A DNA stretch of 64,000 bases. Source: Rossellomorea aquimaris. GTDB lineage: Bacteria; Bacillota; Bacilli; Bacillales; Bacillaceae_B. Each line of letters starts with the position of its first letter. Position 1 is the stretch's first letter. Shown here one piece after another: positions 26,534 to 34,773 of this stretch. Location of the stretch: contig NZ_JXZC01000012.1 of the NCBI RefSeq assembly GCF_000935355.1, positions 1 to 64,000 of the forward strand. The letters are read 5' to 3'. Both the position numbers and the translations under genes were made by a program. The notes beneath the pieces are model-generated. The model was not told the DNA's origin. It made no database searches and was given only the letters and a program-made list of their open reading frames with translations.

Positions 26534-26657
26534 GAACCAAAAGCGAAGGCGGCTCGCTCAGTCCCGACAAGCATAAGACAAGAACGCTGGAAAGGCGCCA
26601 TTTGCCTTTTTAGCGTTATTGGCTTATGACCTCGAGGGACTAGCCGCCGCAGCTGGA
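26534..26657 (+). repeat. Type B repeat, copy B1
   Basis: A 124-base imperfect palindrome starting GAACCAAAAGCGAAGGCGG and ending CCGCAGCTGGA. GGCGGCT..AGTCCC..CATAAG in the first half is mirrored by CTTATGACCTCGAGGGACT and AGCCGCC in the second. Not coding. Confidence 0.75.
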
Positions 26658-26658
26658 T

Positions 26659-26720
26659 GAACCAAAAGCGAAGGCGGCTCGTTCAGTCCCGACAAGCATA
26701 AGACGAGAACGCCGGAAAGA
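26659..26720 (+). repeat. Type B repeat, truncated copy B2
   Basis: The first about 61 bases of the type B unit repeated directly after B1 with three substitutions, then the match ends. This is a partial tandem duplication or a decayed insertion. Confidence 0.72.
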
Positions 26721-26770
26721 GCTTTGGAAAACATGACTTTATCCATAATAAGGCATAAACTCATGGACAA

Positions 26771-26782
26771 TTGAACGTTCAA
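26771..26782. promoter_or_regulatory. Perfect palindrome before the MFS gene
   Basis: TTGAACGTTCAA, 12 bases, 44 bases before the MFS start and just upstream of a possible -10 (TATAAG, 26790-26795). Candidate operator; regulator unknown. Confidence 0.4.
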
Positions 26783-26825
26783 GGTCTACTATAAGGAAGA
26801 CAAAAACATCTTGGGGGATACGGTA

Positions 26826-27998
26826 GTGGAAAGAAATGTACGAAATCAAATTTTTACCTTGCAAGGGTTCTATTTATTAACGTTCTTCGGTGTAGGTAGT
26901 TTATATCCCTTACTCAGTGTGTATTTGAGCGAAAGCGTAGGGTTAAATGGTTATCAGATTGGAACGATCATGTCTGTAGGTCCCATCATGATGATTTTCT
27001 TCCAGCCTATTTGGGGAATGGTCAGTGACACAACTAATCGTCCTACCGTGGTTCTTGGTTTAACCTCTTTAGTGGCGGGAATCTTTGCACTCGGTTACTT
27101 GTTTATGGACTTTTACTATGGCCTGCTTCTAGTGGCCATTCTAGTCGCAATTTTTCAAAGTGCAATCATTCCCGTATCAGATAGTATCAGCTTGAAGTAT
27201 ACAAGTAAAGTCCGGTATAACTACGGTAATATCCGTCTGTTCGGTTCATTGGGCTTCGGGATTGCTGTCTTTATGATGGGGAAACTTTCGGAAGGTTTCA
27301 TCGGTCCCACCATCATCTTTTACTCTTTCTTTATCTGTCTAGTATTATCAGGATTCCTTTCCTTTCGGTTTCCTAAAGAGAGAGCGGCAGCAAAGCTTGA
27401 TTTAAAAGCAGGGATGAAAGAATTATTTACAATGAAGAAATTCCTCATTTTCTTAGCTGTAACCTTCTTAGTATTCGGTCCAAACCTGGCCAATAATGTT
27501 TACTTCGGCTTATTTGTTGAGGATTCTGGGGGGACGTATGCCGGAATCGGTCTTGCGTTTTTAATCGCTGTCTTATCAGAAGTGCCCTTTATGAGGATTG
27601 CCGGGGGATGGATTGATCGGTTCGGACTTTTAACAGTTGCTGCGTTAGCGGGTGCTGCGTCCATGCTCCGTTGGCTCTTTTACTTTACAGAGCCAAGCCT
27701 TTGGCTGGTTTATTCATCGGCGGTTATGCAAGGTCTGGCCATAGGGCTATTCATTCCGGCCGGATTGCGCTACATTAAAGAAATCACTCCTTCCCATATT
27801 ACAGCAACAGCCGTTACCGTGTATTCAGCAATCGGAAACGGGTTGGGGAATTGGTTCAGTACCTTTGTCGGTGGTTTTATCTATGAAACGTATTCCATTT
27901 ACACGGTGTACTTATTCTTCGCAGTCTTATCCCTATTAGGTATTTTCCTTTGCTTCGTTCTCATGAAAGAAGAGAAGAAGAATGCACTTGCCTATTGA
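26826..27998 (+). CDS. MFS transporter
   Basis: 390-residue major facilitator with about twelve hydrophobic segments. An MFS loop 2-3 motif version, GMVSDTTNRP, lies near 70-80, and a matching WIDRFG near 265 in the second half. The architecture resembles the MFS_1-like / nucleoside-H+ symporter branch, but the substrate cannot be told. The GTG at 26826 was chosen because GGGGGA is 7 bases upstream; the in-frame TTG at 26811 overlaps that site. It is preceded by the TTGAACGTTCAA palindrome and followed by a terminator. Confidence 0.82.
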   Translation: MERNVRNQIFTLQGFYLLTFFGVGSLYPLLSVYLSESVGLNGYQIGTIMSVGPIMMIFFQPIWGMVSDTTNRPTVVLGLTSLVAGIFALGYLFMDFYYGLLLVAILVAIFQSAIIPVSDSISLKYTSKVRYNYGNIRLFGSLGFGIAVFMMGKLSEGFIGPTIIFYSFFICLVLSGFLSFRFPKERAAAKLDLKAGMKELFTMKKFLIFLAVTFLVFGPNLANNVYFGLFVEDSGGTYAGIGLAFLIAVLSEVPFMRIAGGWIDRFGLLTVAALAGAASMLRWLFYFTEPSLWLVYSSAVMQGLAIGLFIPAGLRYIKEITPSHITATAVTVYSAIGNGLGNWFSTFVGGFIYETYSIYTVYLFFAVLSLLGIFLCFVLMKEEKKNALAY

Positions 27999-28010
27999 TT
28001 TATTATTTCC

Positions 28011-28047
28011 AGACGTCTAATGAGAGTCTCTCTCTTAGACGTCTTTT
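28011..28047 (+). terminator. Terminator of the MFS gene
   Basis: AGACGTCTAA / TTAGACGTCT, ten perfect pairs with an AGAGTCTCTCTC-type loop, then TTTT. Confidence 0.8.
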
Positions 28048-28051
28048 CTAT

Positions 28052-28079
28052 TTGTTAGAAAATTTAAATAAATTATAAT
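28052..28079 (+). promoter_or_regulatory. Promoter of the lipoprotein gene
   Basis: TTGTTA (28052-28057), 16 bases, TATAAT (28074-28079), 70 bases ahead of the start. Confidence 0.6.
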
Positions 28080-28149
28080 ATAGGAAGGATTTACCTATAC
28101 CGGCGTATAATAATATATAGAAGCAAACTATTTTGTGGGTGATGACATA

Positions 28150-28758
28150 ATGAGGATCAAATGGGTTTTCATAATAGGGATAGTCCTTTTACTTACAGCA
28201 TGTACACCCGAGCAGACATTTCAAAAAGACCGATCAAGCAAGACAGTACTCACGATTGAACCTTATGAAGTAAACGCAAAAGAAAAAGAGCTGATTATGT
28301 TCACCGGGATTCAGGATATTCAATATTTTGAGATGGACGGAAATCTTGGAGAAGGTGATGATCTGCAAAAGACGCTTGAGGTATATGAAAATGGAAAACT
28401 TGTGGAGAACGATCCTTTTTCTTCTAATCAAGTGGAGTACCTATTCAAGCAGTCTCTCTTATCCTTTGGATTTACTTCAGATGAGGAAAAGTTCAAGTTT
28501 ATACATGGCAGTGAAGGTGGAACGTTTACCATGGTGAATGATTTCGGACCTAGTGGATATACCTTTAGCAGTCTTCTTTCAAAAAAAACCACCTTAGAGA
28601 AAGGTCAGCCCCTATATTTGTATGCTATTGCAGGAACCGAAGACGGTCAAATTTCAGGGTTAACCCTTGATGAGAAGGGTAAGCCTTCAGGAGGAATCCT
28701 GGAAGCAGACAAAGCGTATGTATTCAAAGTCATGGTAACCGACCGTTCAACAGAATAA
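28150..28758 (+). CDS. Lipoprotein of unknown function
   Basis: 202-residue exported lipoprotein. The signal peptide RIKWVFIIGIVLLLTAC has a lipobox LTAC with Cys at 18. The mature part is acidic with no recognised domain; it contains repeated FSS/YTFSS strands and a QDIQYFEMDGNL segment, suggesting a beta-rich fold. ATG 28150 is preceded by a weak GGGTGATG; an in-frame GTG at 28135 is possible but would lengthen the signal peptide. Monocistronic by its promoter; no terminator was recognised directly after it. Confidence 0.7.
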   Translation: MRIKWVFIIGIVLLLTACTPEQTFQKDRSSKTVLTIEPYEVNAKEKELIMFTGIQDIQYFEMDGNLGEGDDLQKTLEVYENGKLVENDPFSSNQVEYLFKQSLLSFGFTSDEEKFKFIHGSEGGTFTMVNDFGPSGYTFSSLLSKKTTLEKGQPLYLYAIAGTEDGQISGLTLDEKGKPSGGILEADKAYVFKVMVTDRSTE

Positions 28759-28820
28759 ATTATCCAAAAGACGAACGGCAACGGTCTTCAAAAAAGTAAT
28801 ATGAAAAGGTTTTGATCATC

Positions 28821-28848
28821 TTGAATTGTGGTACAAGTAGGATAAGAT
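28821..28848 (+). promoter_or_regulatory. Promoter of the DUF2187 gene
   Basis: TTGAAT (28821-28826), 16 bases, TAAGAT (28843-28848), about 100 bases before the start codon. Confidence 0.55.
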
Positions 28849-28946
28849 ATTTAAAAAGTAATCTCTTAAATGCATCGATTAATAGTTATTAATTTCTAAA
28901 ATACCAATAAAAATAGCGTCTAATCTATAGAAAAGGGGATTTTAAA

Positions 28947-29219
28947 ATGGAGAATACATTCGTCTACTCAAAAGATAATGCCAACCTTGGAGATACCGTC
29001 CAATTTAAAAGAAAGAAGAATGTCATCAATGGTGTGGTGACCACTCTTAGAGAAAACACGGTCATCGTCAAAATGGATAAAGATGTGGCAAAAAAGCTGG
29101 ATTTACCAGACGACCAAACCGTTGTGGCACATAAAAACTATGTCGTCATTGAAAGAGCTGAAAATGATTCACAACCTGTATTTGTATATGATGGGTGGAA
29201 TAGCGCATTAAAAGCCTAA
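28947..29219 (+). CDS. DUF2187-family protein (YkvS-like)
   Basis: 90-residue cytoplasmic protein. Residues 12-65 (ANLGDTVQFKRKKNVINGVVTTLRENTVIVKM) form a small KOW/SH3-like beta barrel pattern typical of DUF2187 (B. subtilis YkvS). Function unknown. AAAGGGG lies before the ATG, and a terminator shared with the opposite gene follows. Confidence 0.75.
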   Translation: MENTFVYSKDNANLGDTVQFKRKKNVINGVVTTLRENTVIVKMDKDVAKKLDLPDDQTVVAHKNYVVIERAENDSQPVFVYDGWNSALKA

Positions 29220-29234
29220 GCCCCCTCCGCAAAG

Positions 29235-29297
29235 AAAAAGATCCCAACACGCCTTCACCATGAGCATGGCTTAAGACGTCTTAGGATCTTTTTTATT
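29235..29297. terminator. Bidirectional long-loop terminator
   Basis: AAAAAGATCC / GGATCTTTTT, ten pairs around a 39-base loop that contains the palindrome AAGACGTCTT. It separates the converging DUF2187 and DUF2533 genes, overlapping the stop codon of the latter. Confidence 0.7.
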
Positions 29298-29553
29298 TTA
29301 ATTTACTATTTACATATTCCTCAACCATTTTAGTGGTGACAAGCTTTCTTTGGGGCACGACACCTTGTCGGGCAAGGGCGTTGATTTCATTGGTCACCTG
29401 ATTAATCTTATCCGTTGTAAACGGTTGTTCAGCTAAACAAAGCTGGACAGCTTCGTCGATTTCTTTTTCTCTACGTTCATCCAATAGCATAAACTGTTGA
29501 ACCAGTTGATTTTGTTTACTAGAATGTTTTGAAATGTCTTTATGTACACTCAT
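29293..29553 (-). CDS. DUF2533-family protein (YpbS-like)
   Basis: 86-residue soluble helical protein. The segment EQPFTTDKINQVTNEINALARQG (about 42-64) followed by VPQRKLVT resembles the Bacillus YpbS/DUF2533 family. Function unknown. AGGG lies 9 bases before the ATG at 29553. Monocistronic, sharing a terminator with DUF2187. Confidence 0.68.
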   Translation of the reverse strand: MSVHKDISKHSSKQNQLVQQFMLLDERREKEIDEAVQLCLAEQPFTTDKINQVTNEINALARQGVVPQRKLVTTKMVEEYVNSKLK

Positions 29554-29637
29554 GATTTCATCCCTCTCTGATTTGACGCATTATACCCTCTATTATGCCT
29601 TTATCAACCTACTCATGGCAATGTCCAAATACTACTT

Positions 29638-31086
29638 CTATAAGATAGGGGACAGGAGCCTTGAAATCGACTCCTTCAGTTTAATCATTAAAGGTCTTTC
29701 ATTATATCCGTCCAGTGTCAATTCTCTACTCTTTTCAATATCGTTTATAAACACAGCACTGAGATTTTCAGAGAGAGTTTGGTCATATAAAAAGGCATTG
29801 ACTTCAAAGTTGAGGCGAAAGCTTCGAACATCGATATTGGCTGTACCGACAGAAGAAATGGTGTCATCCACTACGATGGTTTTGGCATGAATAAAGCCAT
29901 TCTCATAAATATATATTCTCACTCCTGCCTTCAGTAATTCTCCGATATAGGAATAAGTCGCCCAGTAGACAAATAAGTGGTCAGGCTTGTTTGGAATCAT
30001 AATGCGTACATCCACTCCCGTAAGCGCGGCAATCCTTAATGAATCCAACAGGCTCACGTCCGGGATGAAATAGGGGGTTTGAATATAAATGGACCTCTTC
30101 GCTGAAGAAATCATCTTAATATATCCATTTTTTATCTGCTCCCATTCAGAGTCGGGACCGCACGTCACAATCTGGACTCCGACATGGCCGGAAAAGGAAG
30201 ACTGCGGGAAGTATCGTAAATCGTAGGCAATCTTCTTCGAACGGCTGGCTTGATTCCAATCCAGAATAAACCGTGTCTGCATGGCAAGTGTTGAGCTCCC
30301 GACAATCCGCAGATGAGTATCCCGCCAATAACCGAACTTAGGATTCAAGCCCAAATATTCATCCCCAATATTAAAGCCGCCTACATACCCGACCTTCCCA
30401 TCGATAATCACCAGCTTTCGGTGGTTACGATAGTTTAGGCGGAGATTGATAAAGGGGATTTTCGAAGGGAAAAACACCGCTACTTCACCGCCTGCAGCAA
30501 GAAGTTCTTTAAAGAATCCTCTTCTTGTGCGCCGCGAGCCCATTTCATCATATAAAACGCGGATCTTTACGCCTTGTTTAGCTTTCTCAGTAAGCTTCTC
30601 CAGGATTCGCTTACCTAAGTGGTCTTTCTTAAAGATATAATATTGAAGATGTATATGATCCTGTGCTGCATCCATGTCTTCTAATAAGGACTCAAATTTG
30701 TCCTCCCCATGAGTGAACAACTGTACTGCGTTATCCTGGGTCAAAAGAGCTTCATTATTCAAGAGATGCATATAAATAAGGTCCTGATATCTGGAGGACG
30801 TTTCATTTTTAAAAGGGAATCGGTGTTCTTTCAGGGAGTGGATCTGCTTTTGAATCAAATCTTCAATGCCGATTTTCTTCATATCTTCCCAGTCGAATAA
30901 GCGCTTTCTGCTTAAGTTCTGACCAAAGATTAAATAAAGAATAAAGCCAAGAAGGGGAATGAAAAACAGGACCATAAGCCATGCCCAGGTCGCACCGGCA
31001 TCTTTTCGCTCCAGGAAAATGATGACGCCAGCGAGGACCAGGTTAAGAACAAATAAAACCCCTAAAAGAGTAGATAGGATACTCAT
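29638..31086 (-). CDS. cls: Cardiolipin synthase
   Basis: Membrane phospholipase D-type enzyme condensing two phosphatidylglycerols into cardiolipin. 482 residues, the same length I recall for B. subtilis ClsA. Two N-terminal transmembrane helices (about 4-25 and 32-53) precede two HKD motifs: NHRKLVIIDGKVGYVGGFN near 220 and FIHAKTIVVDDTISSVGTAN near 400. Both His-Lys-Asp triads are intact. GGAG lies 10 bases before the ATG. Single gene; its stop lies about 85 bases from the DUF2533 start. Confidence 0.95.
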   Translation of the reverse strand: MSILSTLLGVLFVLNLVLAGVIIFLERKDAGATWAWLMVLFFIPLLGFILYLIFGQNLSRKRLFDWEDMKKIGIEDLIQKQIHSLKEHRFPFKNETSSRYQDLIYMHLLNNEALLTQDNAVQLFTHGEDKFESLLEDMDAAQDHIHLQYYIFKKDHLGKRILEKLTEKAKQGVKIRVLYDEMGSRRTRRGFFKELLAAGGEVAVFFPSKIPFINLRLNYRNHRKLVIIDGKVGYVGGFNIGDEYLGLNPKFGYWRDTHLRIVGSSTLAMQTRFILDWNQASRSKKIAYDLRYFPQSSFSGHVGVQIVTCGPDSEWEQIKNGYIKMISSAKRSIYIQTPYFIPDVSLLDSLRIAALTGVDVRIMIPNKPDHLFVYWATYSYIGELLKAGVRIYIYENGFIHAKTIVVDDTISSVGTANIDVRSFRLNFEVNAFLYDQTLSENLSAVFINDIEKSRELTLDGYNERPLMIKLKESISRLLSPIL

Positions 31087-31159
31087 AGTATGTAAGGCTC
31101 CTTTAACTAGCTTTCTATAAGTAGTATACCTGAGAATGGAATAGAAAAAAATGACAAAG

Positions 31160-31190
31160 AAAAACAGAGCAGACTGTCAGCCTGCTCTGT
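31160..31190 (-). terminator. Terminator of the alanine/glycine symporter gene
   Basis: ACAGAGCAG / CTGCTCTGT, nine pairs, 9-base loop; minus-strand tail TTTTTC. Confidence 0.82.
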
Positions 31191-31203
31191 TCGGTAGGAT
31201 TCT

Positions 31204-32637
31204 TTATTCATTCACAGCTTTTTTACTCATCTCGCGTCCGCGTGTTGGCCAGCTTTCGACACCCTTTAAACCTGGAATATCATCTGCATAGAAGATCGGG
31301 TCCAACCCTTGTCGACGCTGACTCATATAGTTGTCCAAGGCTTTAAAGGCAATTGGTGCTAAAATACCGATGGCAATCAAGTTGGTAAGGGCCATTAATG
31401 CCATGGAGAAGTCTGCCAAGCTCCAAACAATATCAAGGCTTGCAACAGAACCGAATATCACCATTCCCAAAGCAATAAAGCGATATATCAGAAGTCCGGT
31501 CTTACTCTTATTGATGAATGGAAGATTGGCTTCCCCGTAATAATAGCTTCCAATGATGGAACTAAAGGCGAAGGTGAAGATCGCAATCGCTAAGAAAATA
31601 CCAGCCCATGAGTTAAAGTGCTCAGACATGGCTGCTTGAGATAGCTCGATACCTGTCAGTCCGGAACCGTACGCATCTGAGGTTAAGATGATAAACGCGG
31701 TTGCAGAGCAAACGAGCAGCGTATCAAAGAATACACCAAGTGCTTGAATGAACCCTTGTTTGACCGGATGAGAAACAGATGCTGTAGCGGCAGCATTCGG
31801 CGCACTACCCATACCAGCTTCATTAGAGAATAGTCCTCGTTTTACACCGTTCATAATCGCGGCTCCAATTCCGCCACCAACCACTTGTTCAAATCCAAAT
31901 GCACTTTTGAAAATAAGTGCGATGACTCCCGGCATTTCCGTAATATTCGTAATGACTACAAATAAAGCTAATACAATATAGAAGACCGCCATGATTGGAA
32001 CAATGATGGAAGAAAAGGTCGCTATACGTTTAACGCCCCCGAAGATGATGAGTGCAGTCAAACCGGCTAACACAATACCGATAACAAACGTATTGATTCC
32101 GAATGAATTACTAAAAGCCGTTGCGATGGTGTTACTTTGAACCGCGTTAAAGGTTGTCCCAAAGGAAAGGATGATGGTGACAGCAAAGATCGAACTCATC
32201 CAGGGCTTGCCCAGTTGTTTCTTCATATAGTAGCCGGGGCCGCCTTTAAATCCAACCTTATCCTTTTCTTTGTAAATCTGGGCCAGTGTACTTTCGACAA
32301 AGGCGCTGGCTCCTCCCAGAATGGCGACAAGCCACATCCAGAAGACAGCTCCAGGTCCCCCAATTGCTAAGGCAATGGCTACTCCTGCTAAATTACCTGT
32401 ACCAATTCGAGTACCTGCTCCAATAAAGAATGCTTGCAGGGATGATATTTGCTTTTCCCCTTCCGCCTCGACTACATCTTTATCTCCTAATAATCGAAGC
32501 ATTTCACCAAAGTGGCGAATTTGAACGAATTTAGATCCGATAGTGAAGTATAATCCTAAAATGAGGAGTACTCCTATTAAAACATACCCCCATAATATTG
32601 AATTTGCTTCCGTGACTAAATTGTTTAAAATATCCAT
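31204..32637 (-). CDS. Alanine/glycine:cation symporter family protein (AGCS)
   Basis: Sodium- or proton-coupled amino-acid importer. 477 residues with about eleven hydrophobic segments. Family signatures: GTRIGTGNLAGVAIALAIGGPGAVFWMW (about 74-101), KGGPGYYMKKQLG, and GVKRGLFSNEAGMGSAPNAAATA (about 263-285). B. subtilis relatives are AlsT and GlnT; which amino acid is carried is uncertain (alanine, glycine or glutamine). GAGGGGG precedes the ATG. The promoter is near consensus and flanked by two CodY-like boxes, suggesting repression in amino-acid plenty. Confidence 0.92.
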   Translation of the reverse strand: MDILNNLVTEANSILWGYVLIGVLLILGLYFTIGSKFVQIRHFGEMLRLLGDKDVVEAEGEKQISSLQAFFIGAGTRIGTGNLAGVAIALAIGGPGAVFWMWLVAILGGASAFVESTLAQIYKEKDKVGFKGGPGYYMKKQLGKPWMSSIFAVTIILSFGTTFNAVQSNTIATAFSNSFGINTFVIGIVLAGLTALIIFGGVKRIATFSSIIVPIMAVFYIVLALFVVITNITEMPGVIALIFKSAFGFEQVVGGGIGAAIMNGVKRGLFSNEAGMGSAPNAAATASVSHPVKQGFIQALGVFFDTLLVCSATAFIILTSDAYGSGLTGIELSQAAMSEHFNSWAGIFLAIAIFTFAFSSIIGSYYYGEANLPFINKSKTGLLIYRFIALGMVIFGSVASLDIVWSLADFSMALMALTNLIAIGILAPIAFKALDNYMSQRRQGLDPIFYADDIPGLKGVESWPTRGREMSKKAVNE

Positions 32638-32674
32638 GATAACCCCCTCAGAAATTTGTGTCGGTTACGCTTAA

Positions 32675-32689
32675 CATTATCTGAAAATT
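32675..32689 (-). promoter_or_regulatory. CodY-like box 1
   Basis: Minus strand AATTTTCAGATAATG matches the CodY consensus AATTTTCWGAAAATT at 13 of 15 positions and overlaps the -10 element of the AGCS gene. Confidence 0.5.
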
Positions 32690-32704
32690 TAAAATAAAAG
32701 TCAA
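32676..32704 (-). promoter_or_regulatory. AGCS gene promoter
   Basis: Minus strand TTGACT (32704-32699), 17 bases, GATAAT (32681-32676). Confidence 0.75.
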
Positions 32705-32706
32705 GT

Positions 32707-32721
32707 TATTATCTGAATATT
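32707..32721 (-). promoter_or_regulatory. CodY-like box 2
   Basis: Minus strand AATATTCAGATAATA, 12 of 15 matches to the CodY consensus, just upstream of the -35 and 32 bases (three helical turns) from box 1. Confidence 0.45.
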
Positions 32722-32938
32722 TAAATATTACCAGTTAGGTATTTAGGAGGACGAACTATTTTGTCATAATAATTAAGGGATTTTTCAATGGGGTGGGTCT
32801 AAAGTAGAGTTAGATGAATTATTCTAAAATAATATATTCCGGTCTTTTCGGATAATATTTTTTTATTTGGGGATGACGGACTATTTAAAAACCACAATAT
32901 AAAACAAACAATAGAAGTTTAGATTCTCAATACCGCTA

Positions 32939-33176
32939 ATGATTTCCGTGCAAGACTACGCTTTCCGCGGGTAGCCCGTGAGCCTCCTCGGCAAGCCTGC
33001 GGGTAGAAAAGCGGAAGGGCTTCGCTCAGAGGCGGTTGGCATAAGGCGGAGCGACCTTGAAGGCGTTCTTTGCCTTCATGGACGATCAGACTTATGACAT
33101 TTGCCTCTAAGCCCTATAGCTGGACAAGTCTCACATAAGCTACTTTTCCCGCAGGAGTCTTCGTCTTGCACTCCAA
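32939..33176 (+). repeat. Type A repeat, copy A3, interrupted by a type B element
   Basis: Left part has TGATTTCC, arm GTGCAAGAC, CGCTTTCCGCGG, GAGCCTCCTCGGC and CTGCGGG; right part resumes with GTCTCAC, CCCGCAGGAGTC, arm GTCTTGCAC and TCCAATCA. The arms pair (GTGCAAGAC / GTCTTGCAC) and differ from those of A1 and A2. Between CTGCGGG and GTCTCAC, about 120 bases of type B sequence interrupt it. The whole 672-base gap 32638-33309 has no credible gene. Confidence 0.8.
33007..33124 (+). repeat. Type B repeat, copy B3 (inside A3)
   Basis: Starts AAAAGCGGAAGGGCTTCGCTC, cut here at its conserved opening, contains GGCATAAG and GAAGGCG..TTTGCCTTC, then CTTATGACATTTGCC and ends ATAGCTGGA. It parallels B1 block by block, including the CATAAG / CTTATG mirror and the GCTGGA end. 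Confidence 0.75.
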
Positions 33177-33223
33177 TCAACCGCTAGAAACAGCTAAAAT
33201 CAAATGAATCAAAAACAAATAAT

Positions 33224-33269
33224 AAACCCGAACAAATCTGCCTACTAAAAAGCAGATTTGTTCGGGTTT
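33224..33269. terminator. Terminator of the DUF819 gene
   Basis: An 18-bp perfect stem (arms 33224-33241 and 33252-33269; core CCGAACAAATCTGC) with a 10-base loop. T-tails are short on both sides. Confidence 0.78.
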
Positions 33270-33309
33270 GACTTAGGATAAAATACTTTTGTCCCAACCT
33301 CTAAATAGG

Positions 33310-34512
33310 TTAAAGTGTCCTGCTTACCCATTCGGCAATCCAGGCGCAGGCGACGGCAGCGTAAGTTCCCACTACGTTGCCCAGTATCCCCATCAATAGT
33401 CCTACAGGAGCAAGAGAAGGCTGAAATACAGAGGCTACAACAGGAGCCGAGCTTGTTCCGCCGATGTTTCCTTGAGATCCTACAGCTACGAAGAATAGAG
33501 GGGCCCGTAGTAAGCGTGCCACTAAGAAAATAATCATCACATGAATGGCTAACCATACAATCCCCATTGCGACGTATTGAGGAGAATCCCATACATAAGC
33601 AAGGTCGGCTTTTGCTCCAATTGTTGCAAGCAATAGATAAATTCCTGCGTATCCGATTTTACTTGCACCATAGTTCTCCAGGGTGCGGATTTTAGTAAAG
33701 GAGAAGATGATCCCGACCGCCGAAATGATCATAATCGTCCACGTTCCGGCAGAGAGTACATTTGAGACCGGTAACGTTTCTGAGAACTTTCTTACAACGT
33801 AAGCGACTCCGAATCCTAAACCAATAATGGCAGCAAGGTAGGGAACCTCGATAGGCTTGGCATTTTTACGTTGGATTTCTCCCATATCCTCATTCACCTT
33901 ACGGATGATCGAGTTGTCCGCTTTATTCCATTTATCGAATTTATGCTGGAAACCTGCCAGGGCAATCATGATTCCCATCCAGCTATATCCGACAACGGTA
34001 TCAACGACAATAATAGGCGAAAGAATTTCTTTCGGTGTACCAGTAGCTTCAATCATGGCTGCCATATTGGCACTCCCGCCAATCCAGCTTCCAGCGAGTG
34101 CCGCTACGCCAGTCCATGCGTCCTCAGGAAGAAACGGCTGGAAGATGGCTAAAGCGATGGGTCCTCCGATCACGACACCGAGGGTCCCGGCAAGGAACAT
34201 CGTAATCGCTTTCGGACCAAGTTTTAATGTTGCGGGAACATTCGCGGAAAGAAGCAGCAATAGTAATCCCACTGGCAATATGTAAGCCGATGTAAAGTCA
34301 TATAAAGATGACTGATCCGGGATGATTCCAAACGTTGTAGACAACATCGGAAGGAAATAAGTCCAGATTAACGGGGGTGCATAGTGAAAGAACTTCTGTA
34401 AAAAAGGATTTTTCGACTCCCCTAGAATGAACACAAGACCTACTAAGGCAGCCAGATAAGAAAAGATTGCCATAGGTTCTTGAATTAAGATAGTGTCAAA
34501 ACGCCACCACAT
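33310..34512 (-). CDS. DUF819-family membrane protein (YjcL-like)
   Basis: 400-residue integral membrane protein with about ten hydrophobic segments, resembling B. subtilis YjcL. GSWIGGSANMAAMIEATGTP (about 141-160) and AVGSQGNIGGTSSAPVVASVFQPSLAPVG (near 350) are paired glycine-rich motifs typical of the family, suggesting a transporter with two inverted halves; substrate unknown. AAGGAGG precedes the ATG. A promoter and a cre-like site upstream suggest control by CcpA. Confidence 0.85.
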   Translation of the reverse strand: MWWRFDTILIQEPMAIFSYLAALVGLVFILGESKNPFLQKFFHYAPPLIWTYFLPMLSTTFGIIPDQSSLYDFTSAYILPVGLLLLLLSANVPATLKLGPKAITMFLAGTLGVVIGGPIALAIFQPFLPEDAWTGVAALAGSWIGGSANMAAMIEATGTPKEILSPIIVVDTVVGYSWMGIMIALAGFQHKFDKWNKADNSIIRKVNEDMGEIQRKNAKPIEVPYLAAIIGLGFGVAYVVRKFSETLPVSNVLSAGTWTIMIISAVGIIFSFTKIRTLENYGASKIGYAGIYLLLATIGAKADLAYVWDSPQYVAMGIVWLAIHVMIIFLVARLLRAPLFFVAVGSQGNIGGTSSAPVVASVFQPSLAPVGLLMGILGNVVGTYAAVACAWIAEWVSRTL

Positions 34513-34555
34513 AGTAAAACCTCCTTAAAAATCGATAACAAGGTTTACTATAACA

Positions 34556-34569
34556 TTGAAAACGGTTAC
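34556..34569. promoter_or_regulatory. cre-like site
   Basis: TTGAAAACGGTTAC with following TAT fits the catabolite-responsive element pattern WTGNAANCGNWNNC at most positions and overlaps the predicted transcription start of the DUF819 gene. Confidence 0.4.
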
Positions 34570-34577
34570 TATTTAGA

Positions 34578-34605
34578 ATTTTAATAAGTGCTAATCTTTA
34601 TTCAA
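34578..34605 (-). promoter_or_regulatory. DUF819 gene promoter
   Basis: Minus strand TTGAAT (34605-34600), 16 bases, TAAAAT (34583-34578). Confidence 0.65.
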
Positions 34606-34773
34606 TACAGAATATAACAGGGATTAACGGAAGGAAAGAAACAGTTATGAGGAGCTTGGCTTCACAAAAAAATGCCACAGAAATCCATGGCAACATCTTG
34701 ATCTTTCATGTGAAATAGATGAATGAGTGCTTTTGAAGCAAATAGGATGCCTATTTAGGAGGGGGGATTACGA

